64,000 nt of DNA from assembly GCF_027111315.2 (NCBI RefSeq), contig NZ_CP114289.2:496001-560000 (forward strand). The letters are read 5' to 3'. Every line of letters begins with the position of its first letter. Positions within the stretch are counted from its first letter, which is position 1. The notes beneath the pieces were generated by a model that ran no database searches, had not been told where the DNA came from, and was given only the letters and a program-made list of their open reading frames with translations. A program made the translations under genes and the position numbers. Of this stretch, positions 8,352 to 17,878 are shown in pieces. Source of the DNA: Flavobacterium limnophilum (GTDB lineage: Bacteria; Bacteroidota; Bacteroidia; Flavobacteriales; Flavobacteriaceae).

Positions 8352-10457
8352 ATGAAAAATATGAAAAAATTACTCGTTATTATATTCGTATTTTCAATAC
8401 AGTTTATAAATGCCCAAGACCAAGAATTGGAAAGAGCAAAACGCTTTTTTGACAGAACCTATTACACAGAATCCATTCCCTTGTATGAAAAAATAGTTTC
8501 CGAAAAACCCTCTGCTGAAGCGGTCAGGAATTTGGCGGATAGTTATTATTATACCAATGATTTAAAAAAAGCACAGCGTTATTATCGTCTTTTGATCAAA
8601 AGTTACAATCAGGATTTGGACAGGAATTACTATTTCAAATTTGCGCAAACTTTAAAAGCGACCAATTCCCATGAAGAAGCCAATGCCGCTTTGAAAGAAT
8701 ATTATTCAAAATCGACCAATGCCCAGGATTTAATCAACTTTGAAAGCGATACTAAAACGTTGGAAAATGTTTCCGCAATAGGTAACCGATTCGAAATTAA
8801 AAACATAGCTTTCAATACCGAAAATTCAGAGTTTGGAGCCGTAAAACACAACGATAGTCTGGTTTTTGCTTCCGTGAAAAAGAAAGCGGGATTATTTGAC
8901 AAAGTTTATAAATGGGATAACGAAACCTATTTGAACCTGGTTTCAGTGCCAATGAAAAATATAAATTCAAAGGATTCCATTAAATATTATTTCCCCAAAG
9001 AATTAAAAACCTCGATGCACGAATCGAATGTTATTTTCACGAAAGACGGAAAGACCATTTATTTCACGCGAAATAATTTTAAAAACGGTAGAAGAGGCAA
9101 GAACGAAGAAAAAATCTCCAATCTTCAAATTTTTAAAGCCGAATTGGTCAACGGAAAATGGACGAACGAAACTTCATTGCCGTTCAATAGCGACAATTAT
9201 TCAGTAGAACATCCTGCCTTGAGCAGCGATGAAAAAACATTGTATTTTGCTTCCGATATGCCGGGAACATTAGGCTCGTTGGATATTTTTTCGGTGGCGG
9301 TAAATGAAGGCGCTTTCGGAACTCCCCAAAATTTAGGAGCTGGAATAAACACCGATAAAAGAGAGCAATTTCCATTTGTTTCTAAAGACAACAAACTTTA
9401 TTTCGCTTCCGACGGACATTTAGGATATGGTTCGCTGGATGTTTTTGTGTCCGAAATGGAAAATGGAACATACAACAAAGCGAATAATGTCGGATTGCCA
9501 ATAAATTCGAATTTGGATGATTTTGCATTTAATATCGATTCCGACACTAAAGAAGGTTATTTTTCTTCGAACAGGGCAGGAGGAAAAGGCAGTGACGATA
9601 TTTATCAACTCAATGAAATCAAAGCTTTACTAATCGAAGATTGCAAGCAGTTTGTTTCTGGAATAATTACCGATGTTGATACAAAATTGCCTTTAGAAAA
9701 TGCAGTTGTTGCGCTTCAAGATTCGAATAAAAAACAAATTAATTCAGTTACAACAACCGCTGACGGGAAGTTTAATTTTACGGTAGCCTGTGAATCATCT
9801 TATACGGTTTTGGCTTCTAAAGAAAACTATTCTAATAATTCTAAAGCTTTAGTTTCTGGGAAGGTTAGAGATTATTCCAATGATGCGTCAATGACATTAA
9901 AATCACTTGAGGTTATAAAACTTGAAAATAAAAAACTGGAAGAAGAGAAAAAACAGCAAGAAGCCTTGGCTTTGATTGCTTTAAAAGAAGCAGAAACTAA
10001 AGCAAAAAAGGATGCCGTTGTTCAGGCTGAAATCAAGAAAAAAGAAAAAGTAAACCAGATTTTGGCACAAGAAAAAGATGTGGTGAAAGACAAAGACCGT
10101 TTGATTATCAAAACAGATCCAATTTATTTTGATTATGATTTATGGTACATCAGAAAAGAATCTAAAGTTATTTTGAACCGAGTTTTTGATTTGATGAAGA
10201 AATATCCAGAGATGGTTGTCGAAATTGGTTCACACACCGATTCCAGGGGAGACCTTAAATACAATGCCGAATTATCTGGAAAAAGAGCCCAATCCACCAA
10301 GGAATATTTGGTGGAATCTGGAATTGATGCCAAAAGAATCATAGCCAAAGGGTATGGAGAATCGGTGCCAATCATAAAATGCAAAACAGACGAATCTTGT
10401 TCTGAAGAACAGCACGAACTTAATAGAAGAAGTGAATTTGTGATTAAAAATCTATAA
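8352..10457 (+). CDS. OmpA-family protein with TPR, PD40 beta-propeller and carboxypeptidase-regulatory-like domains (PorE-like)
   Basis: Envelope protein linking an outer-membrane system to peptidoglycan. The start at 8352 is chosen because it places a normal signal peptide (MKNMKKLLVIIFVFSIQFINAQ) first. An in-frame ATG at 8325 overlaps the previous gene and adds nine polar residues. Order: TPR-like repeats (about 20-130), PD40/WD40-like repeats (about 150-420; ALSSDEKTLYFASD, SLDIFSV, SNRAGGKGSDDIY), a carboxypeptidase-regulatory-like domain (about 435-510), a Lys/Glu-rich coiled linker, and an OmpA C-domain (about 590-701; EIGSHTDSRG, NRRSEF). The layout resembles PorE of the T9SS. It ends the operon that starts at 4758. 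Confidence 0.9.
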   Translation: MKNMKKLLVIIFVFSIQFINAQDQELERAKRFFDRTYYTESIPLYEKIVSEKPSAEAVRNLADSYYYTNDLKKAQRYYRLLIKSYNQDLDRNYYFKFAQTLKATNSHEEANAALKEYYSKSTNAQDLINFESDTKTLENVSAIGNRFEIKNIAFNTENSEFGAVKHNDSLVFASVKKKAGLFDKVYKWDNETYLNLVSVPMKNINSKDSIKYYFPKELKTSMHESNVIFTKDGKTIYFTRNNFKNGRRGKNEEKISNLQIFKAELVNGKWTNETSLPFNSDNYSVEHPALSSDEKTLYFASDMPGTLGSLDIFSVAVNEGAFGTPQNLGAGINTDKREQFPFVSKDNKLYFASDGHLGYGSLDVFVSEMENGTYNKANNVGLPINSNLDDFAFNIDSDTKEGYFSSNRAGGKGSDDIYQLNEIKALLIEDCKQFVSGIITDVDTKLPLENAVVALQDSNKKQINSVTTTADGKFNFTVACESSYTVLASKENYSNNSKALVSGKVRDYSNDASMTLKSLEVIKLENKKLEEEKKQQEALALIALKEAETKAKKDAVVQAEIKKKEKVNQILAQEKDVVKDKDRLIIKTDPIYFDYDLWYIRKESKVILNRVFDLMKKYPEMVVEIGSHTDSRGDLKYNAELSGKRAQSTKEYLVESGIDAKRIIAKGYGESVPIIKCKTDESCSEEQHELNRRSEFVIKNL

Positions 10458-10482
10458 TCAAACTTCGAAATAGGGTGTAACA

Positions 10483-10517
10483 AAAATGCTTCTTACATTT
10501 CTGCAAGAAGCATTTTT
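10483..10517 (+). terminator. Terminator of the T9SS cassette
   Basis: The inverted arms AATGCTTCTT and AAGAAGCATT are separated by about 10 bases and flanked by A and T runs. They lie 25 bp past the OmpA stop and before the convergent gene at 10535, so this may terminate both strands. Confidence 0.7.
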
Positions 10518-10534
10518 GTTTATTTAATTAGGCA

Positions 10535-10948
10535 TTATTTTCTAGTGTAGGAGCTTCCAATACCATCGTAATTGTTGTCATCTAATTCTAAATTGGTGTT
10601 GTCTAATTTAGCTATAATCATTTCACCACCAACCGAAAATACAATTGATTTTTTATAAGTGCCGTCAACAATACTTTTCTGAGTAGAAAATTGATAGGTT
10701 CCTTCACTTGAAAGAATCCCATTGGTGTAATAAAAAAATTTACCATCACTTGTGAATTTTAAATCTATATATTTTCCAGTTGAGGCTGGTGTGTCGTGTA
10801 TATGAAATGCAAATCCACCGTCGGTTCTAACCCAACTCCAAGTTCCTGTTAAATTTTTGCCACTACTATCGTCATTGTCTGAACAAGAAATAAAAACTGT
10901 TACCAATAGAAAGAAACCAATTTTTTTGAAATGATGTAATGCTTTCAT
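10535..10948 (-). CDS. Small lipoprotein, lipocalin-like
   Basis: Putative outer-envelope lipoprotein of about 137 residues. The start at 10948 is preferred because it gives MKALHHFKKIGFFLLVTVFISC with a lipobox cysteine. An upstream ATG at 10984 would overlap the neighbouring gene by 11 bp. The mature part begins SDNDDSSGKNLTGTW and has alternating beta-strand segments (YIDLKFTSDGKFFYYTNG, EGTYQFS), resembling lipocalin-like proteins of Bacteroidetes. No catalytic residues are apparent. It follows the DUF1573 gene on the same strand with a 25-bp gap and may be co-transcribed. Confidence 0.65.
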   Translation of the reverse strand: MKALHHFKKIGFFLLVTVFISCSDNDDSSGKNLTGTWSWVRTDGGFAFHIHDTPASTGKYIDLKFTSDGKFFYYTNGILSSEGTYQFSTQKSIVDGTYKKSIVFSVGGEMIIAKLDNTNLELDDNNYDGIGSSYTRK

Positions 10949-10973
10949 AAGATTATTTTTTTTGTAAATTTCA

Positions 10974-11363
10974 TTAATCAGCAATCACTTCACCCTTGAT
11001 TTTTAGTGGAATTCTTCCGTCTTCATAATTCACTGCATTTGATTCGACAGTGATTGTTTTTCTTATGGGACCTGGAGTCATATTGTATTTGATGTCAATT
11101 TTTCCAGTTTTTCCAGGCATGATTGGTTCTGTTGGTTTGGTAGGAACAGCACATCCACAAGTAGAAAGTACATTGGTAATAATCAACGGGGCATTGCCGG
11201 TATTGGTAAACTCGAAAGAGCGAACTCCATTGTCACTTTTTTTGCTGGTAGTTCCATAATCTATCGTATTGTCTTTAGCCTTAAATTCAATTTTAGGACC
11301 GTTTTGGGCAAAGCCAAAACTGCTTGTCAATACAATTGCTATTATTGTGGCTATATTTTTCAT
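10974..11363 (-). CDS. DUF1573 domain protein, exported
   Basis: 129-residue protein with a signal peptide (MKNIATIIAIVLTSSFGFAQ). A single Ig-like DUF1573 domain follows, with the family core FEFTNTGNAPLIITNVLSTCGC, then P-x-K-P-x-E-P and IDIKYN. The family is abundant and surface-associated in Bacteroidetes and its function is unknown. A promoter-like ATTG-N19-TATTTTTA sequence can be read on the minus strand upstream (about 11384-11435). The small lipoprotein follows directly. Confidence 0.85.
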   Translation of the reverse strand: MKNIATIIAIVLTSSFGFAQNGPKIEFKAKDNTIDYGTTSKKSDNGVRSFEFTNTGNAPLIITNVLSTCGCAVPTKPTEPIMPGKTGKIDIKYNMTPGPIRKTITVESNAVNYEDGRIPLKIKGEVIAD

Positions 11364-11504
11364 GGTTGTTTTTTTAATTTTCTTTTTAGTAAAAATACTT
11401 TTTTTAATTAAGCGGACAATTATTTATTTCGCTTTTTATACTGTACTTAATTATTTACTTTTGTCCTCAATTAGAATTACAAAAATCAGACCAAAAGAAA
11501 AGTT

Positions 11505-11562
11505 TATTTGTTTATTCGGTTATTCGTTTAACCGATTAAACAAATAACCGAATAAACAAATA
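11505..11562. repeat. 26-bp-arm palindrome just upstream of valS
   Basis: The arms 11505-11530 and 11537-11562 (core TTTGTTTATTCGGTTATT) pair with one mismatch around a 6-base loop, ACCGAT. The right arm ends 9 bp before the valS ATG, so as RNA the hairpin would sit across the leader next to the ribosome landing site. It could be a mobile palindromic repeat or a translational regulator. No T-box-like features were found. Confidence 0.75.
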
Positions 11563-11571
11563 GACGATACA

Positions 11572-14205
11572 ATGACAATTCCTGCACAATTTGACGCCAA
11601 AACCATTGAAAATAAGTGGTATGACTACTGGATGAAGAACAATTATTTCCATTCGGAACCCGATCACAGAACACCATACACCATCGTGATTCCTCCGCCA
11701 AACGTGACTGGAGTTTTGCACATGGGACATATGTTGAACAATACCATTCAAGATGTTTTAATCAGAAGAGCACGTCTCAAAGGCTTTAACGCTTGTTGGG
11801 TTCCGGGAACGGATCACGCTTCGATTGCAACGGAAGCCAAAGTGGTGGCCAAATTAAAATCCGAAGGAATCAACAAAAATGATTTGACTCGTCAAGAATT
11901 TTTGGCTCATGCTTGGGAATGGACTGACAAATATGGTGGAACCATCCTAGAACAATTGAAACAATTGGGTTGCTCTTGCGATTGGGACAGAACCAAATTC
12001 ACGATGGATCCTGATATGTCGGCATCGGTAATCAAATCTTTTGTGGATTTATACAACAAAGGATTGATTTATCGTGGCTATCGAATGGTAAACTGGGATC
12101 CCGAAGCCAAAACGACTTTGTCCGACGAAGAAGTAATTTATGAAGAACAACAAGGAAAATTGTATTTCCTGAAATATAAAATCGAAGGTTCGGAAGATTT
12201 CTTGACTGTTGCTACAACACGTCCAGAAACAATTTTCGGAGATACTGCCATTTGCATCAATCCAAACGATGAGCGTTTTGCCCATTTGAAAGGCAAGAAA
12301 GCAATCGTGCCAATTTGTGGAAGAGTGATTCCGATTATAGAAGATGAATATGTTGATATCGAATTTGGAACTGGTTGCTTGAAAGTGACTCCAGCTCACG
12401 ATGTGAACGACAAGGCTTTGGGCGAAAAACACAATTTGGAAATCATTGACATTTTCAACGAAGATGCCTCTCTAAATAGTTTTGGTTTGCATTACCAAGG
12501 GAAAGACCGTTTTGTGGTTCGTACCGAGATTGCTCAAGAATTAGAAGCCAATGGAGATTTAGCAAAAACCGAAATCCACTTGAACAAAGTAGGAACTTCT
12601 GAAAGAACCAAAGCCGTAATCGAACCTCGTTTATCAGATCAATGGTTCTTGAAAATGGAAGATTTGGTAAAACCAGCCATTAAATCCGTTTTGGTCGATG
12701 GAGACATCAAATTGCATCCATCTCGTTTTAACAATACGTATGCGCATTGGTTGAACAATATTCGAGACTGGAATATTTCCCGTCAATTGTGGTGGGGACA
12801 ACAAATTCCTGCTTATTTCTACGGTGACGGAAAAGAAGATTTCGTGGTTGCCGAGAATATTGAAGATGCTTTGGTTTTAGCCAAAGAAAAAACTTCTAAC
12901 TCCCAACTTCTAAGTTCTGACCTTCGTCAAGACGTTGATGCTCTTGATACTTGGTTTTCTTCTTGGTTGTGGCCAATGTCTGTTTTTGGTGGAATTATGG
13001 ATCCTGAAAACGAAGATTTCAAATACTATTATCCAACGAATGATTTGGTAACCGGACCGGATATTTTGTTTTTCTGGGTAGCGCGAATGATTATTGCTGG
13101 ATATGAATATACAGGCAAAAAACCATTTTCGAATGTGTATTTGACTGGTTTGGTTCGCGACAAACAAAGACGCAAGATGTCGAAATCGTTGGGGAATTCG
13201 CCTGAGCCATTGGAATTAATCGAAAAATTTGGTGCCGATGGAGTTCGTGTGGGATTGCTTTTGAGCGCTTCTGCAGGAAACGATATTATGTTCGACGAAG
13301 AATTGTGCAACCAAGGAAAAGGCTTTACCAATAAAATCTGGAATGCTTTCAAATTGATAAAAGGTTGGGGAGTTTCGGATTCGATTCCGCAACCAGAATC
13401 TTCTAAAGTAGCAATTGAATGGTATGAAGCCAAATTGCAGCAAACCCTTTTGGAAATCGAAGACAATTTCGAGAAATATAGAATCTCCGATGCCTTGATG
13501 GGAATTTACAAATTGGTTTGGGACGATTTCTGTTCTTGGTTCTTGGAGATGATAAAACCTGCTTACCAACAACCAATCGATAACGTAACATTGGCGAAAG
13601 CCATAGAAATGTTGGAAAACAACATGAAATTGTTGCATCCTTTTATGCCGTTCTTGACCGAGGAAATATGGCAATTATTGGACGAAAGAACACCAGAAGA
13701 AGCTTTGATTGTTTCAACTTGGCCAGAAATAAAACCGTTCAATGCGCAATTAATCACTGATTTCGAAAATACCATTGAAGTGATTTCTGGAATCAGGACA
13801 ATTCGAAAAGACAAGAACATTCCATTCAAGGACACGATTGAATTGAAAGTCGTGAATAATGATAAAGCATCTACTTATTTTGATGCAGTGGTGACCAAAT
13901 TAGGAAACATCACTTCTTTGGAATACGTTTCGGATAAAGTGGATGGCGCTTTGTCTTTCCGTGTAAAATCGAATGAATATTTCATCCCGATTACAGGAAA
14001 CATCAATGTTGAAGAAGAAATCGCAAAACTGACTGCGGAGTTGGTTTACACGCAAGGTTTCTTGAAATCGGTTCAAAGTAAACTATCCAACGAGAAATTT
14101 GTGAACGGAGCACCAGAAAAAGTTTTGGCAAACGAAAGACAAAAAGAAGCCGATGCACTTTCCAAGATTGAAACTTTAGAGCATAGTTTGGCTGGATTGA
14201 AATAG
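11572..14205 (+). CDS. valS: Valyl-tRNA synthetase
   Basis: Class I synthetase that attaches valine to tRNA-Val. The 877 residues are full length. The HIGH-type motif is H50-M-G-H53 in PPPNVTGVLHMGHM. The editing (CP1) domain includes TTRPETIFGDTAICINP. The KMSKS signature is at about 534 (RRKMSKSLGNSPEPL), followed by the anticodon-binding domain and a C-terminal Lys/Glu-rich coiled-coil arm (about 800-877). It is a single gene: a strong palindrome occupies the leader and a terminator follows. Confidence 0.97.
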   Translation: MTIPAQFDAKTIENKWYDYWMKNNYFHSEPDHRTPYTIVIPPPNVTGVLHMGHMLNNTIQDVLIRRARLKGFNACWVPGTDHASIATEAKVVAKLKSEGINKNDLTRQEFLAHAWEWTDKYGGTILEQLKQLGCSCDWDRTKFTMDPDMSASVIKSFVDLYNKGLIYRGYRMVNWDPEAKTTLSDEEVIYEEQQGKLYFLKYKIEGSEDFLTVATTRPETIFGDTAICINPNDERFAHLKGKKAIVPICGRVIPIIEDEYVDIEFGTGCLKVTPAHDVNDKALGEKHNLEIIDIFNEDASLNSFGLHYQGKDRFVVRTEIAQELEANGDLAKTEIHLNKVGTSERTKAVIEPRLSDQWFLKMEDLVKPAIKSVLVDGDIKLHPSRFNNTYAHWLNNIRDWNISRQLWWGQQIPAYFYGDGKEDFVVAENIEDALVLAKEKTSNSQLLSSDLRQDVDALDTWFSSWLWPMSVFGGIMDPENEDFKYYYPTNDLVTGPDILFFWVARMIIAGYEYTGKKPFSNVYLTGLVRDKQRRKMSKSLGNSPEPLELIEKFGADGVRVGLLLSASAGNDIMFDEELCNQGKGFTNKIWNAFKLIKGWGVSDSIPQPESSKVAIEWYEAKLQQTLLEIEDNFEKYRISDALMGIYKLVWDDFCSWFLEMIKPAYQQPIDNVTLAKAIEMLENNMKLLHPFMPFLTEEIWQLLDERTPEEALIVSTWPEIKPFNAQLITDFENTIEVISGIRTIRKDKNIPFKDTIELKVVNNDKASTYFDAVVTKLGNITSLEYVSDKVDGALSFRVKSNEYFIPITGNINVEEEIAKLTAELVYTQGFLKSVQSKLSNEKFVNGAPEKVLANERQKEADALSKIETLEHSLAGLK

Positions 14206-14230
14206 ATTTTGGTAGTTTCTTAAAATAGAA

Positions 14231-14268
14231 AATCCCAATGCTGAATATTTCGGTATTGGGATTTTTTA
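14231..14268 (+). terminator. valS terminator
   Basis: The stem AATCCCAAT (14231-14239) and ATTGGGATT (14255-14263) is followed by a run of Ts, starting 26 bp after the valS stop. Confidence 0.8.
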
Positions 14269-14353
14269 GTGTTAAAACCAAAAACCTTTTCTGCTTTTCA
14301 AATAAATGAAAGTGGCAGAAAAAGTTCTTGGAAAAATTAAACTAAAATTTTAA

Positions 14354-16588
14354 TTAGAATTTGTATTTCAAACTGGTCAAAACCTGACGTGGCGCAATTG
14401 GATTGATACTATAGTTTTCGTGTGCCGTATAATTCAACTCATTGGTAATGTTTGACAACTTGCACAAGATGGAGATTTTTTTCCAAGTATAACCAGCAGA
14501 TACATCAATGGTTGTGTAGCCTTCCATTGGGATGTCTCTATCGTTGATTGTAACTGCACCTGTTGTTGGATTAACCACGATTTGGTCATTCCAACCACCA
14601 AGACGATCACCAATATAATTTCCGATGGCTCCTAAAGAGATTCCCTTTAATGCTCCTGATTGCAAGGTGTAGAAAAAGCTTAAATTGGCTGTGTTTGCCG
14701 GCGTTCTTACCAATCGATCTCCTTCAATGAAACTGCCGTTCAATCCCGATGTTTTAGAGTAACGCATATCGTTGTAGCTATAACCGGCAATGATGCTTAA
14801 ACCATTGATTGGTCTTGCGGTAACATCCACTTCAACGCCTTTACTTTTCGTTTCTCCGCTTAATGTTTTAATATTGGTGTCTGTGTTGTTTGAACCATCT
14901 GCCTTGAATTCGGCGGTTTGGGCTAAATTACTGTTGGTGATTTGGTAAACGGTAACGTTTGTGCTCAAAATACCTTTCCAGAAATCTTTTTTGATACCTA
15001 GTTCGTATTGGTCAATGATAGAAGGTTTAATGGGTTGCAAATCAACCGTTGTTCCGGTGTTTGGCGTGAACGAGTTCGAGTAGCTTGCAAATACTGACAT
15101 ATCTCTCGTTGGTTGGTAAACCAATCCTACTTTTGGAGAGAAGGCATTGTCTAATTTTTTGGCACTTTCGGTAATCGTTTTTGGGCTTTTGGTTAAATCG
15201 TGGGTTTCTGTTTGCGATTCCTGCCAAGACCAACGCAATCCAGCCAAAAGCTTGATTTTATCCGTGAAGGAAATCAAATCCTGTGCATAAAATCCAAAAC
15301 GGTTGGTGTCGGTATATACAATTCGAGTATTTTTTGCATTTGGTTCATCCGTTCTTTGGGTTGTAGGGTCAAACGTGAAAATATTTACAGTGTCATAATT
15401 TGCTGGAGTAAACACATAAGTGTAAGCTGTTGCAAATGAATTTTCCCAATCGGCCCCCGTGAATAATTGGTGTTTAATGCTTCCTGTATTGAAGGTTCCT
15501 TGCAAGCTTATTTGGTCTCCCAATATTTGTTCGAGGTTTTTATTTTGTCCCAATGGTCTGTTCCAAGTCCCGTAAGGTACGGCTGTTGGTGAAATCTGCA
15601 TGCGTTCAGTACCTTTTGATTCTCTATCATAAGATTGAAAAGAAGAATTGAAGTTTAATTTCCAGTTTTTGTTGAAATCGTGGTTTATCAAGGCTGAGGC
15701 ACTTGCGGATTTGGTTTCTCCATTCGACCAAAGCGCACCATAATAGCTGTTTCGTGGTCCGTCCACAATTTCTTTTCCGATGACTCCAGTTCCAAAATCA
15801 GGTGTCCAATCGGCGCTCAAATAGTCTCCTTGGAGGGTGATTTGCGTTTTGTCACTCACGTTAAAAAGCAAGGATGGGTTAACATAAAGACGTTCGTTTT
15901 TTACCACGTCCCTGAAACTTTCTGAATTTTCATAAGAAGCATTGATTCTATAGGCAATATGTTTGTTTAACGGACCGTAAAAATCAATCGACGGTTTGTA
16001 GTAAGCATAACTTCCAGCTTGCATTGTTACCTCTCCGCCACTTTTGAAAGAAGGAGTTTTGGTAACCAAATTCAGAATTCCTCCCGGTGCAACGTTTCCA
16101 TATAATAAAGCGGAACCACCTTTGAGAAATTCCACTTTGTCTAAACCGGCAACATCAGGAATAGAACCTGCGTTGTAGCGGAAACCGTTTTTAAACATGT
16201 TGTTGGCAGACATATCGTAACCTCTAGAGTAGAAAGATTCCTGTGCTCCACCACGTGCAGAACCCACATAAACACCGTTGGCGTTTTTCAAAACTTCACT
16301 CAAACGGATGGCTTGTTGTTGTTCTATTACCTCGCCGTTGATTACTTGTACGCTTTGTGGAACATCCATTGGTTTCAAACCGGAGCGCAAAGCGGTAACG
16401 GGTTTTGGCTGCTTGTTTCCAGTTACGACAACTTCTTTAAGAACTTCTCTTTTTTTACTTTTGATGGTATCTGAATCGGAATAGAATCCCTCGATATTAT
16501 CTAATTTTTCGACTGAACTTGCGGTTTCTTGAGCAAAACCATTTAGGCAATATAATAAGGTTAAGGTAGGTAGTAAAATATTTTTCAT
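14354..16588 (-). CDS. TonB-dependent siderophore receptor
   Basis: Outer-membrane receptor, 744 residues, probably importing a ferric siderophore with TonB energy. Visible parts: signal peptide (MKNILLPTLTLLYCLNGFAQ), plug domain (about 60-190; MDVPQSVQVINGEVI, RLSEVLKNANGVYVG, LDKVEFLKGGSALLYGNVAPGGILNLVTKTP in part), then a beta-barrel ending in LTSLKYKF with the terminal aromatic residue. The MDVPQSV and YSRGYD signatures are typical of the FhuE/FpvA-type subfamily. The promoter at 16623-16653 carries a Fur-like box. It sits just downstream of apbE and the PepSY reductase, which suggests a coupled uptake and reduction pathway. The ligand is unknown. Confidence 0.92.
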   Translation of the reverse strand: MKNILLPTLTLLYCLNGFAQETASSVEKLDNIEGFYSDSDTIKSKKREVLKEVVVTGNKQPKPVTALRSGLKPMDVPQSVQVINGEVIEQQQAIRLSEVLKNANGVYVGSARGGAQESFYSRGYDMSANNMFKNGFRYNAGSIPDVAGLDKVEFLKGGSALLYGNVAPGGILNLVTKTPSFKSGGEVTMQAGSYAYYKPSIDFYGPLNKHIAYRINASYENSESFRDVVKNERLYVNPSLLFNVSDKTQITLQGDYLSADWTPDFGTGVIGKEIVDGPRNSYYGALWSNGETKSASASALINHDFNKNWKLNFNSSFQSYDRESKGTERMQISPTAVPYGTWNRPLGQNKNLEQILGDQISLQGTFNTGSIKHQLFTGADWENSFATAYTYVFTPANYDTVNIFTFDPTTQRTDEPNAKNTRIVYTDTNRFGFYAQDLISFTDKIKLLAGLRWSWQESQTETHDLTKSPKTITESAKKLDNAFSPKVGLVYQPTRDMSVFASYSNSFTPNTGTTVDLQPIKPSIIDQYELGIKKDFWKGILSTNVTVYQITNSNLAQTAEFKADGSNNTDTNIKTLSGETKSKGVEVDVTARPINGLSIIAGYSYNDMRYSKTSGLNGSFIEGDRLVRTPANTANLSFFYTLQSGALKGISLGAIGNYIGDRLGGWNDQIVVNPTTGAVTINDRDIPMEGYTTIDVSAGYTWKKISILCKLSNITNELNYTAHENYSINPIAPRQVLTSLKYKF

Positions 16589-16622
16589 TTGTGTTTATTT
16601 AGATTGATTAAAAACAACGATG

Positions 16623-16653
16623 CAAATATAAAAACCATTTTTGGTTCTGCAAA
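16623..16653 (-). promoter_or_regulatory. Bacteroidetes-type promoter of the siderophore receptor
   Basis: On the minus strand, TTTG (16650-16653) and TATATTTG (16623-16630) are separated by exactly 19 bp. This fits the Bacteroidetes primary-sigma consensus TTTG-N19-TAnnTTTG. The predicted transcript starts about 30 bp before the receptor ATG. A nearly identical copy lies at 22467-22497. Confidence 0.85.
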
Positions 16654-16655
16654 GT

Positions 16656-16680
16656 TTATTTAGACTAATTATGAATAATA
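16656..16680. promoter_or_regulatory. Putative iron-regulator (Fur-like) box upstream of the receptor
   Basis: The imperfect palindrome TTTAGACTAATTATGAATAA abuts the -33 element. The same sequence with few changes (TTTAGATTAATTATAAATAA) occurs at the equivalent position near 22503-22523. Position, palindromy and linkage to a siderophore receptor suggest an iron-dependent repressor site. The regulator is inferred, not shown. Confidence 0.55.
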
Positions 16681-16723
16681 TTTATTAACATTTTTTTAAG
16701 GTTTGGTTATTAGTGTTTTAGGG

Positions 16724-16757
16724 TAAAAAAAATCCTGCTTTTAAAGCAAGATTTTTA
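16724..16757 (-). terminator. Terminator after apbE
   Basis: The stem AATCTTGCTTT/AAGCAGGATT (minus strand, + coordinates 16731-16753) is followed by eight Ts on the minus strand. It separates the apbE operon from the receptor transcript. A related stem is at 22561-22586. Confidence 0.7.
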
Positions 16758-16861
16758 ATATCAATCGAGTTCTGAAAACTAAATTGTGATGGATGTTTAA
16801 AGGGTAATTGACGAAAACCTCAAATATCAAGTTCGCCTTTGACAATTTAAAGCTACCGTAA

Positions 16862-17860
16862 TTAAAGTTGTCCCTTAAATTTCTTGGTCTTGAAGTTTTT
16901 TGATTTGACTACTTTCCCGTCGTCGGTAATCATCAGGCAACTGTAATCGGGGAATTTGTTTAGTAAAACTAAGCCTGCCATTTTTCCTAAAACCATCATC
17001 GAAGTGCTCAATCCGTTTGCCGTTTCTGCATTTGGTCCAAAAACGGTTACGCTACACAATCCTGTTGCCGGATAACCCGTCGCCGGATTGATGATGTGCG
17101 AATAGCGTTTACCGTCGAAAACCACAAATTTTTCATAGCTTCCCGAAGTGGTTACGGCTCCATTATTTATTGGAACAATTGTTATCAACTTCTCGGTATT
17201 AAAAGGATTCGTGATGCCGATATTCCATGGTTTTCCGTTGGGCTGTTTGCCCCATGTGCTCATATCGCCCGAGCCGTTTATAATTCCGGCTTGGATGCCT
17301 TTGGTCAACATCATTTTTCGGCATTTGTCGGTGGCATAACCTTCGCCCAAAGCGCCAAAACCAATTTTCATTCCTTTTAATTTTAGAAAAATAGTTGAGT
17401 TTATGCTATCTAAAATAATGTTTTTATAGCCCACTTTTTCCACCGATTTTTTGATGGCTTCCGCCGAAGGCATTTCGGTCATCGAGCCGTCGAATTTCCA
17501 GATTCGGTCCATCGCCGCAAAACTGATGTCAAAACCTCCATTGGTAATCTCTGAAAATCGGATGGCTCTTTGGGTCAATTCAAAAACTTCCCGATCGACT
17601 TTCACGGGACGGATTTCCGCATTTTGGTTCACTTGGGAAACTTGTGAAGTTGGTTTCCAGTCGGAGATTAAGTTTTCGATTCTTGTGATTTCGGCAATAA
17701 CTTCATCAATGTTTTGTTCTGCGGATAAAGAATCTTTGGCTAAAATGCTGATGTCAAAACGTCCGCCCATCAACAAAGTGGTTTTTTTTCGCAAGACTTG
17801 ACTGTTGGATAAGCTGCAAATGATTAAAAAAAGAAAAAGAAATTGGTGTTTAAGTGACAT
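16862..17860 (-). CDS. apbE: FAD:protein FMN transferase, ApbE family
   Basis: Exported enzyme that moves FMN from FAD onto a Thr or Ser of target proteins, forming a covalent phosphoester bond. It has 332 residues with a signal peptide (about 1-20). Core motifs: LLMGGRFDISI near the N-terminus, GGFDISFAAMD, GFGALGEGYATDKC and the flavin/Mg site INGSGDMSTWG with PWNIGITNP, then HIINPATGYPA. It starts 18 bp after the PepSY reductase stop, so the two are surely co-transcribed. The DUF2271 protein in the same operon is a likely substrate. Lipoprotein processing at IIC is possible but not clear. Confidence 0.93.
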   Translation of the reverse strand: MSLKHQFLFLFLIICSLSNSQVLRKKTTLLMGGRFDISILAKDSLSAEQNIDEVIAEITRIENLISDWKPTSQVSQVNQNAEIRPVKVDREVFELTQRAIRFSEITNGGFDISFAAMDRIWKFDGSMTEMPSAEAIKKSVEKVGYKNIILDSINSTIFLKLKGMKIGFGALGEGYATDKCRKMMLTKGIQAGIINGSGDMSTWGKQPNGKPWNIGITNPFNTEKLITIVPINNGAVTTSGSYEKFVVFDGKRYSHIINPATGYPATGLCSVTVFGPNAETANGLSTSMMVLGKMAGLVLLNKFPDYSCLMITDDGKVVKSKNFKTKKFKGQL

Positions 17861-17878
17861 AGTATTTGTTTAATACTG

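Noticed and set aside
11364..11571. T-box riboswitch upstream of valS
   Set aside because: No T-box bulge sequence or antiterminator pairing was seen, only a simple palindrome. T-boxes are also not expected in Bacteroidetes.
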